A stretch of 64,000 bases of DNA. Origin: Watersipora subatra. Lineage: Eukaryota > Bryozoa > Gymnolaemata > Cheilostomatida > Watersiporidae. The position numbers were made by a program, and so were the translations under genes. Under the pieces are notes generated by a model. That model did no database searches. It was not told the DNA's origin and worked only from the letters and a program-made list of their open reading frames with translations. The stretch covers positions 15,238,108-15,302,107 of the forward strand of contig NC_088717.1 in the NCBI RefSeq assembly GCF_963576615.1. Direction: 5' to 3'. Shown here in pieces: positions 14,301-25,400 of this stretch. The stretch's first letter is position 1, and every line of letters starts with the position of its first letter.

Positions 14301-16428
14301 TTGTCATCTCTGCGATTGTTCAACTATGTGCACCATGAACCGAAGGCATCATCAATGCGGATACATTGGGAAAGATTACAGCTGTCAAATTTTCCCGATA
14401 GTTCGCCGATTATCCACGACAACCCTGACAATGTGCACCACTTCGGCGATGGTGATTGGTCATCGCGGATTTCTTGATCTATATTTTCTTGCATGGCAGT
14501 TGCATCGTTTCATTGACAGTCGTTTCATCGTTTTCGCGGCCACATTGTAAACTGAGAACACTATTCTAAAGGACTATTCGCTGATGTAAGCGCAGACGGG
14601 TTTGTGATTTTTGAATACTGTTATCTCAGACGATCACCGAAGTATAGTGATTAATACTGACATATGTTGATATAGTGTGAACATCCGCGATATCAGTGAC
14701 TCCTGCGTGATAGCTGGGTACTGTACCCAAAACTCACATACGACTATTGTCCGACACATTGTACTACACACACACACAAACGTAAAGTGATATAAATCTG
14801 ATTTTGTCCCACTTTCCATGCCAACACAAACAAACATTCAGGTCGCCTTGACTCTTAAGAATTATTGTAAAAAATTACTTGATTCAGTTCAGCATAGTCA
14901 TTGTTAGTTTGAACACAAGTCAAAACTTCTCTCTTCCTAACAAAAGAAAGTCCATCCTGAATCCAGCAGTTATATGAAACATCCTGACAAATTTAACCAA
15001 ATCTGTGGCATGGAAAGAACTGAAAATTGCTTTCAGACGAATAACTACAGCAGTTTCTCATCTGATCTACACGTATGTACTTAGTTACTTACCTATGCAA
15101 CCTACTGCGATACTAGAGGTTAGTCAAGTCCAGAATAGCATGCTTTATTCATGCCCATCATGTTTGATAATGTGGAAGAATATCATGAGAATTGCTGGTG
15201 ATATGTGTACACTGTTGCAGTCACATAGTATGGTTACTAGGTTACATGGACACGAGTGTGCATGTTAGCATTTTCCCCCTCACACCCACTCCACTTTTAC
15301 CGCATTGCAAATTTTAATATATTATATATATTGAGTTTTATCATTGATACTGACACATAATTAAATAATATATTTAAGAATTCATTTTACAGGATAGAAG
15401 AATCAGGCAAACTAATTTACTAAGAACTAGCAAAACTAAAACACTTAAAAAACTGTCGAGGTGTTCATGAAACCTCTGTTAAAATATTAGAACAAAGAAG
15501 TGTTATGTAAGTGTAACGACCTTCTGTAAAATATTGCGTATTAAATTGTCAGTTCTTTTTATAATGATGGTTGGAATGGAAAAAGGACAATCCTGGATTG
15601 TAAACTTTGTAACTAGTAATGAACAAGTGTTTATGATATATTCATACCTTGCCACTCACCTGCTACCTCTGTTTATTACTTAAGGTTTCACTTATAGAGG
15701 GAGAAAGAGAGACAGGGAAAGGGAAAGAGGGAAAAAAAGGGAGAGGAAAAGGGAAAGTCTTATAGGGTGCTTGAGTTCCTTATTTTTTTTCCAGCATCCA
15801 AAGCAAAAAGGCTTCAAAATTTTTCCTTTGAGCACTAATTTGTTTTTAATCTGAGGTGTTTGAAAAACAAGGTTAACTGTAATATAATACGAGCAAAGTC
15901 TATCACATGGTGTAGTCAAATATCAACACTTACTGGAATGGAAAGCTCCCTCACCATACTCGAGTCCATGCTTGCATTTGAATGCCTCAAGCGGGTCAGC
16001 ATCTGAGTGAGAGAGTTCTGGAGGTGGAATGAAGCCATGGAACAGGACACCTCCGCAGGAGGCTGACATGAGCTCGCAGCAGAGGGAGAGACGGTTAACA
16101 AGAGGGGAAATTCCATAGTATTCAGCCTCTTTCTTCAACGCGGTAAGTTCATGATGCCTAAAGGTACAGCATATTTCTACTACACAATACTCTAGACGGT
16201 TCAAAAAAGCAACCAAAGCTCTGATGTTGTAAGTTCCAATTGTGAGGAACAGTTGGAGCTAATATGTTTGAAGCGAAACAGCTATGTCATGCTCTAATTG
16301 ATCAGTTCAGCACAATCGAAGTTCACATCTGATTGAGTGATTCCATACTAGCGAACAAAACTATAGCGATATTTTTTCGCTACTGCTTTATCAGCAATGT
16401 TTCCTTGCTAAAGTTTCAATCATCATCT

Positions 16429-16469
<41 letters not shown>

Positions 16470-19400
16470 ATATATATATATTATATATATATACATGTAT
16501 ATATGTATATATATATATTTATATATATATTAGTATATATATATATATCTCTAAGTTTGTCTTGTGTTGGTTTTCTGTTGGCCTGTCCAGTTATAGCGAC
16601 AAAGTTTTAAGAATGAAAATTTCAACGTGCACTGGATTTGAACTTGGAACATCCAGTTCTGCAGTCAGGCATTTATTCAATACACTACACGACAACTGGC
16701 TATACTATGGAATAAATTGTGCGCACACTCATTGCTCATGCCAATTTTTCACAGCTTAACGCTGAACACTTCAGCTAGCATTAAGCTAGAAGCACTGGCC
16801 AGAAGGAAATGTTTAAAATGACATGGGCAGCAAGACTAGCGATCAGTATAAAGTGGTAGTAGGCACTGCAGCCGTTACAGTATGAAGCACACAGGAATAA
16901 ACACAGAACACAGAAATAAGCAGTTACCATCATTTAAAAGTTAAAACGGTAAATGTTGCATATGTTGATTAAAAGTAAATTTTCTGTGCAAAAACTTCTT
17001 TTATTACCCGTGCAACGCAGGGCATTCATTTAGTATTTATATATTTAAATCTCCAAGTCTGTTGTATGTATGTCCAGCTACAGTGATTAAAATCTACGAA
17101 TGAAAAATCCATGACTTGTTACCAGAACCTCCGGTTCACAAGGCGACAATCTAACTCATTAAGCTATACAGAATACAATTGATTCATTGGGCAGATAGTT
17201 TATACATGGGTTAAAGTACGCATAGCGACTCTACATTACATACAGCATCACTAAAGCCTGCTCTCACAGTTCTTATTGGTAACTTTAGCAATACATATAC
17301 TAGCTTACTCAAATTAGCCAATGGCAACTTGCCACTGTTTATAAACTGTTTTTAATACCCATTCAATGCAGGGCATTCGGCTAGTAATATATATATATAT
17401 ATACATATAAATCAATATATATATATAAATCTCAAAGTGGGTCTGTACTTCGGTTTGTCCAGCTATAGCTAGTAAAATCTTGAAATGAAAAAATTCGCTG
17501 TGGGCTGGATTTGAACTGATGGAGATTGCAGCCACAAGTTTCAAACAACACATTTAACCACTGAGCTATACAGTCCTTAGCATTCTATAGCTCTCATCAT
17601 AATTATATCGTATGCATACGCTAAATGTGCACTTTTGATTATTAACCAATATTACCTTTTGCATTTGTTATTTTTTGAAATTGTTTAAAAACTAATATTT
17701 TGCGACCATTACCAATTTTTTTAATTTGTAATTTTCAAATTTACCGTTTTCATTTCAAATGTGCCGTTATACTTCTATTTCCGGTTTTTCATAAGGCTTG
17801 ATTGCTCAATCGGTAAAGGCTAATACTTCACACGCGAACAATTGTATTATCTCGGGTAGGAATAGCCTCTACACTCTCTCTGTTCGGTCAGACAAAGTAC
17901 CAAACAAAGACAGTACGATATCTCATATTTACATTTGTACCAGTATCGAAAGGTACCAGTATCGTCGTATTCAAAGTTTTGATGGATAGCTTCTGGTGGA
18001 ACAGTAACCTTGTTTATACACACACACTTCTATGCACGAATTTTTATTATTAGTTCAACATATTCAGGACTTTTATTTTGTTTTCTCAGTTCATATTAAT
18101 TGTATCATTACCAAGTCATTTTGTATTGTAATCGTAGCAAAACCGACTTAATTTAGCCATTACTTGCTAATTATTTCACATTTACATTTAAACACTTATA
18201 GTCGTTTTGTTTCTTAATTTATTTGACCTGCACAAAACATTTTCTTCGTGATATGAAGTTTGAAAGTTACAGTTGTTTGACAAAGTGTGAAAACCTTCAC
18301 AGTTGTTTATTTTTTCTCTTAATTTATTTCAACTACACAAAACACTTTTCTCATGACATGTAGTTTAAAACTATAAATGTTGTAAATGTTGTTAAATGTT
18401 AAATAAAAATAAATTATTTGTGCAAAGATTTTTATTACCTGGGCAACGTCGGGCATTCAGTCGTTGTCTATATATAAGTGTTTGTTGGTTTGTCGTATGT
18501 CCAGTTAGAGCGATAAAACACGTACGAAAAACAACTTCGCACTGAAAGTGAACTCACAAATTCCAGTTTTACAGACAAGCACACTAACCACTATGCCACC
18601 TTGCTATACTATTGAATAATTGTGAGCTTATTACACCTACCAATCTTTACTGGCGATTGGTTAAAATACGCACGTTTCACGTCATAGCTACTGGCATGCT
18701 TGAACTACTAAAAGAAAAATATGTGGCCAAACTTCCCCAAAATGAACATTTCCCAAAATTAAATATTTGTATATATATAGCATAAACTTAATTAAACTCA
18801 TAGCCCACACAGAAATAAACTAACACTTTCATTTAAAAGTTAGAATGGTATGTTGTTTATGTTAATTAAAAATAAATTGTCTGTGCAAAAACTTTTTTAT
18901 CGCCTGTGCAACACTGGGTATTCGGCTAGTGTAAAAATAAAGCTGGCGGTCTAGGAATGACATAAATTTCCAGCAAAAGCAAATTCACATTATCGTTTAT
19001 AAACTGAGTATATATGTTCTTGGTTCAGACCCATATGACCTCTCCTTGGTAACTTTTGTTGATTAGATCGAAATATGTAGGCGTCATAAGCCTTGGTTCG
19101 AGTGTTATCTAGTCAGCCCTGATATATGATACTATGTGTATTATGTATGTGTATTATGTATGTGTATGATGGTTGTTAGATGTTTCACAGCATTTCACAG
19201 GAACGTCTTTTTGGCGTAAAATCCATGATGCCTCATTTCAAGTGTTAATGAATGTCAAAATAATATCTCTAACAGTAAAGCAAAACTTGTGTCAAGGTTG
19301 TCCATATAGATTGCAGAATTAGGGATTGGAGGAGTTTATTCTGTACCTTGATTCGCTTGTTTTATTGTCTATCAAAAACATTTTTACTGCACAATGATCG

Positions 19401-22400
19401 CGTTAATTAAACGATTAACGCCGATCAATACAAACACGCGATTAACTGAGTTGAGCCAATTAATCTTCAAATAAAATGCAACCGAGGTGGTTTATGACAA
19501 GCAACACTTTTTTACCAATTAAATACAACCACAATTATTTTGCACTCAACTATGAAAACACTAAGTGAGTCACTAACGTAAAACTTGTTTATACAACGAA
19601 AAAAGAACCGTGCCGATCTAGTTGTAAGTGGGTCGTGTTGTTAGTTGTTTGAACATGTTTCTAGGTAATAGCAACAACAGCAATTTCAGTATTATTTAAT
19701 ATTTCACAGTCTATTTTTGTTTATATTTAAAAACTTTTTTAGGTAAATTATACATGTATTTTAATTTTTCAAAAAAATCACATTCATATTTCAGCTTTAG
19801 AATAATAGTAAAATAAGATTGACACTTTATTAGAACATGAAAGCAGAAAAATGTTCTCCGTACTAGGTAGCGCATTTACAGACGTTGTTTGTAGCGTAAA
19901 CAAGAAAGTGAAGTGCAATATATGCCAGAAAGAATTTGCCTACCACCACAGCACATCATCATTAAGATGTCATTTAACTAATTCTCATCATACCGCTCAG
20001 AATTCATCACCGGCTGTCGCAGACAACTACTACTGCTGACTACCGCCACTACTGTCTCCTGTGAGCGGCTATCCTTTAAAGCTAGCATTATTGTATGTAG
20101 GAAGAGGGCATCTCTTCATTCGGATAATGTGAATAAACTGTGCTGCCTCAACTTTTGGCTGGCTTAATTATAGACTTTCACGGGCTATTTTCATACTCAT
20201 AATAATTAATACGTTGTAACTTATGTACATTGTACATAACATGTACTCCTGTTAACAATAATTGTCTCAAATATAATTAATTTATATGTAGCTGTATTAT
20301 TTGTTTTCGAATATGCAGGTTTTTGCTAGATTAATTCCAAGATTAATTGAAGATTAACTGGTTCAGACCAGTTATTAATCGTGATTAATTTCTATAATCG
20401 TTGTGCAGCTCTAATTTTTACTGAAAAGGTCTTCTCAAGTGTCAGTAAATCGTCCACCATGTATGCTGCTTTCTGACACTGCACAATTTTTAGCAGACAT
20501 CAGGCGGATGGAGCAAGATCGATTTTTTTTCCATGATTAATATTTTTTAGACAAGATCGATCATTGAAGCTGGATCACAGCAATTGTATGAAACTATTTG
20601 CATCGTTCTTTGCTGGCATGATGTCGATCAGGGACTATACAGTCATACCATGACATACGAGCTTTACACATTCCAAGACTCCTATGTCAATTTTCGTGTA
20701 TCCCAATGCAATATTTCCTATATAAAATAGCTAAATAAAAATCAATCCATTCTCATCCTCTAAAAAACCACCTAAAAACAGATATTACGATGAAAAAACA
20801 TGTCTTACTTGTTGTAATGCACTACCTATGCTCACAAAGTAACAAATACCTATTTAGTGGTTATGATCTGCAAGAAGATGTAACATTGTTATGCACAATA
20901 CTGTATGGAGTTCTTACCTTCAAAACAGATGGAGTGACTAACTGCGGTCTGAGAGAGACTTCAGGCCACCAGGCACCGTGTTTGGTTCGCTACACTTTCA
21001 TGACACTACTTAAGATAACATAAACTTAAAATGTAACCCAACTGAATTTAGCTTACTAAGCACACATTTAAAAATAAATTTCAATCTTACACCAATATTA
21101 ATACTTATTTTGTGTTACGTTTATTTTTTATTATCTTATTCTGGCTTGGCACTTTTCGACGCGCTTTCGCTACCACTTTTAGCCAGCCTATTTAAAACTT
21201 TTTCAAACTGGTCCGACAAAAAAAACCGATCAAAGCTGTTCTCGTAAGCGACCTCTCAAATGGTTGGCCACCTAGCGGTCGCATTGAGACCCGTCTCGTA
21301 CGCTCATATCTCAAATTTGCCTCGTCCCTCATGGCAAAATAATACTCAACATGCTGCTCAGATCTCAAAGTTCTCATATGTTGGGGCACTCGTATGTCAA
21401 GGTATGACTGTATTTTTTACCAATACTTCAATGTATCAACCTTTGGTCGATCATATGTGTGTCCTTGACAGTAACTCACTGCAAAGGTGTCTCTAAAAGC
21501 AATGATAATATCCAGGCAAAATACAAAAGGTTAGGTTAGGTCGGCCAACAAACTCCTGGAAGTTAGCTTAACACAGCCGTTAGAGTTTAACGTAAGAACC
21601 CTCTGGTAATCAAAGTTTGTTGTGACTCACTTGACATCGATGTCTTTTGTTCGTAGGTAATTGAGAATACTGGCAAACAGACTTGGGTCTCTGTCTATGA
21701 ATATCTAAAAGTCAAGTGTTCATCATAGTTAGGGGTAATTAATATTACTAGTAGAAATGTGTGACGTTGCTGAGGTCACTTCTATTAAATGAAGTTCGCA
21801 GGTGACTTACTTTTCAACTTTACTCCTTAATTAAATCTATGATTCTACAATAATACAAACTTCCAATAAAATCAACAATTTAATCGGGCTATAATATCAT
21901 AATTTTTAATGACTTAAGACTGGAAATAATATTTCAAAATGTGAATCTAAAACCTCCCAAATACTAATAGAAATTACTGTTTGAATGTTTTATTTAAATC
22001 GAACAAATGTAACCCAATTTATAATGATTACTGTGAAATAATAGGCCTTAAGCCACTAGAAGGCCTCCAAGCCAGACCATTTCACACCTCAATATGTATA
22101 CACTTTCTTTACACTTATAGAAGTTTCCTTTCAAAGATTTGTGTTACTTTCTACAACTGTGACCTAGGTTATAGTGATAACTTTGAATTAATCAAATTTA
22201 GCCACTAGATGGGCTTCAACCCAGCCTCCAGAATATCAACATCTTAAACCCATGTTTAAACCCGCAGAAGTTTAACTGCAAAAGTTTCATTTATATCTGA
22301 AACTTCCATAAGTGAAACTATACTTAATGTTATAGCGGTAACAATAAAATACATGATGTATCGATGTCGTTTTTGGCCTTATAGGGCCTTTAGCCCCAGT

Positions 22401-25400
22401 CCCTAGAACTATATAGCCTAAACCATCTCTGGAACCATAGAAGTTGCCTGTCGAAAATTTGATCCAAGTTCGTTCACTGTTTTCAGGATGCATAGAAGAC
22501 AAACCAACACAAATTATCTATAGATGAAAATATTTCCTTGAAATCAGAAGTTAGCAAAATACATTAAAAAGGAGGCTATTCAATAAAAGCTACTTACAGC
22601 GCCTGTGCTGTCCTTAATGGATGGGATTCTTCCGCTCACCAAACTAGAGAAAAACGAGTCAGAGACCCATGTTAATGTCTGCTTGGAGGTGGCAAACCTG
22701 TAGCACAAATATTGATATGGATACAGATATAATGTAATACCTGTCAGTCATTGTCATATGGCTATCATGGAGGTATTAGAGTTGGTATTCAAGAAACTTT
22801 CTAGCTACTAGAAAGTGATTGTCTTGTCCTACTTGAATTTATGCAAAGGATATTCATAAATTTACTTTTAGCTTGCCTTTTTTACGATACTATACTATGC
22901 CAACAATGCAATAGTTTATTTAAGAATGCATTGCAGAAGGTTGCAAAAAATTAGGCTGCTATCATACAAAAAAAATAGAAACTTTTTTTGTTTTTATAAG
23001 GCTTACGTAGCTTAAAAAAATTTAAAACTGAGTATTAATAAACTTTACTGGTGTTTTATATATTGAAATATAATACAGTATTTAAACAAGCTTAATAGAG
23101 ATAAAATTTAAAATGCAGTAGTAGTAGCCTTTGCTGAAATGTCGTCTTGTAATAGCCATCAAGCCGCAATAACTACAACATAATTTGTAGAGATAGACTA
23201 CAGAAGAATATATACCTCCAATTCTTAGCAAAGCGCACTCACGGAAATGACGTTCGACATTGGAATGGCTGCAACAATGTCAATAGTACAAGTTGTTTTC
23301 TTTACTAATATTTGATTACCGTAAATAAGGCTTATATGAATATCCTTCTACGTTATTAAACTATATCAAAATTCCTCCCAGATACCGCTCCTCCAACCAC
23401 ATACCGGCTTTAGTGTATGCTATAATATTGCTACACTTGACACTCCAGCAACTCAATTATGTTAAACTGTTTACAAAATTAAAATTATTTATACTCGCTT
23501 ATAGCCAATAGTGATAGAAAACACAAACTCACGGAAATATTTTAAACTTCGCAATAATAAGTAGATCGTTATTGAAAACGCTACTATTTTCGTTTATATA
23601 AAGACAAAAAAGTTACCAAATCTGATATTTTCAAGTTAAACTATCATTTACTGAAAATCTTGGAAGAGCGACTCCTGGTTCAGACACTTCAACGAGCTTT
23701 AAAGTTGAAATGTTTTTAGTGACTGCTGGCAAAATTTACCGCTATTTTTGTGTGGCTAGGAGTGTTTATATTGTTAATATATCTTGTATTTGTTGTTAAA
23801 ATTGTTCTTGTTATAATAGTTTTCTCATCTATAGTTTGGTGGGGACATAACTATGCAAAAATTAGGAAGTCTTTTCATGCTTAACAAGCTATTTCAGTTT
23901 AGCTGAACTAAAATTATTTATTTCATTCCAGTCCTTCTGTTACTTATTTGCAGCCTCATAATTATGCTTGGTCTACTTTGATTATTATATTAAGACTATC
24001 TGCAACTTAAAGTAACAAAACAAAGTATTTACGTAAAAGAATTGAAAAAATAAATAAAACAGACTAAATCAAAAAGGGATTTAATGTTCGCTTTGAAAAA
24101 TGTAGTTACCTATATCGCACACTTGACTGATATAAAGTATTATAATAATTAGAAGAGTTCATATATATATAGATATATCTGACATGAAATTACATGATTA
24201 AATGTGTTCTCATTGAAATCTTCAAATGAGAAAAGAGTGTAAGAACTTTTTAGTACACGGTTTTAACTAAATGTTTATTTGTTGTGAACTTTTTGTTTTT
24301 GTAAAAACGCCAGCTCTCTTGAATAAGTGTGCCAAGTTTCAAGTAGCCACGATTTTTTTTTAGTGAACAAAGGCAAAAAGTTAGTTTTTATCAACACTTT
24401 TGCCGCTGTCAGCTTAACAAACCTAAAATAAAAGCAGCAGATGATATGAATTTATTTCCTTTGTTGAAGTGATTGAAAAATAAAACTGTAAGCAAGCTGC
24501 CAAATTTTAGGCTAGAGCTGATGTATGACACACTAATCTCAAGGACTGTAAAACAAAGCATCATCTGACATTTATAAGTGATATCACAAAGCTTAATTCG
24601 ATTAAAACCCAAAAACCTTAGAAGACACCTGATGCGACTTCACAACAAAAAGGTATCAGCTTGTTAATGACAACTGTCTGGTTTGGATTACAAAAAAAAT
24701 TTTGCACATCATTTGTAATTTCAAGACTTATTCCAATCCTGATTCAAAAGGTTTAGTCCAGTTCTTAAAATCTATAATTTAAAATTTAGGTTTATCAAAG
24801 CTATGTGTAAAATAAATTCTTACTCTTTGTTGAGAGCCAACTCATTAAAAGTACACCATTGTTTGTCACCCAACGCTATATTTCTGAAAGCATGTTAGAA
24901 TTTCTCTAATGGCTATTTGACAGAGAAAAAATTTGATATGTATTGCTAAAATGTTCTGTAGGAAACTACAGGCTGGTAAAAACAACAAACCACTCCATCA
25001 TTTTGATTGGCACTTTCCAATTCTTTTACCAATATAAAATATATTTAAGCGTTTTCAGCGTACGTCATTATTAATTTTAATGCTGCGCCAAGCAAGCAAA
25101 AATATTTTACAATAAAACACCAGGTATCTTGGCAATACTATATAAACTGAAAGTTTAAATTTTCAGCTCAGCAAAAACATCGTAAAAGAGAATTTTCATT
25201 TGGCCCAGTTGACACGAAAACCAGCCAAATCAATAAAACTAGCTCTATAACCAAACAGAACAATTTTTAAAATTTGTATATGTTGCCTGAATAGATTCAA
25301 TATTAAAATTACACATAATACACAGCGTCAGCTCATTTAAAAGCTCTGCTCAAACGATGATCTTCCATTTACATATTTAAAATCAAATGTTCGGCTTTGT

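Noticed and set aside
17503..17574. tRNA gene on the minus strand
   Set aside because: A and B boxes are present, but the stem pairings are degraded and it sits within a dispersed repeat; read as a SINE head, not a functional tRNA.
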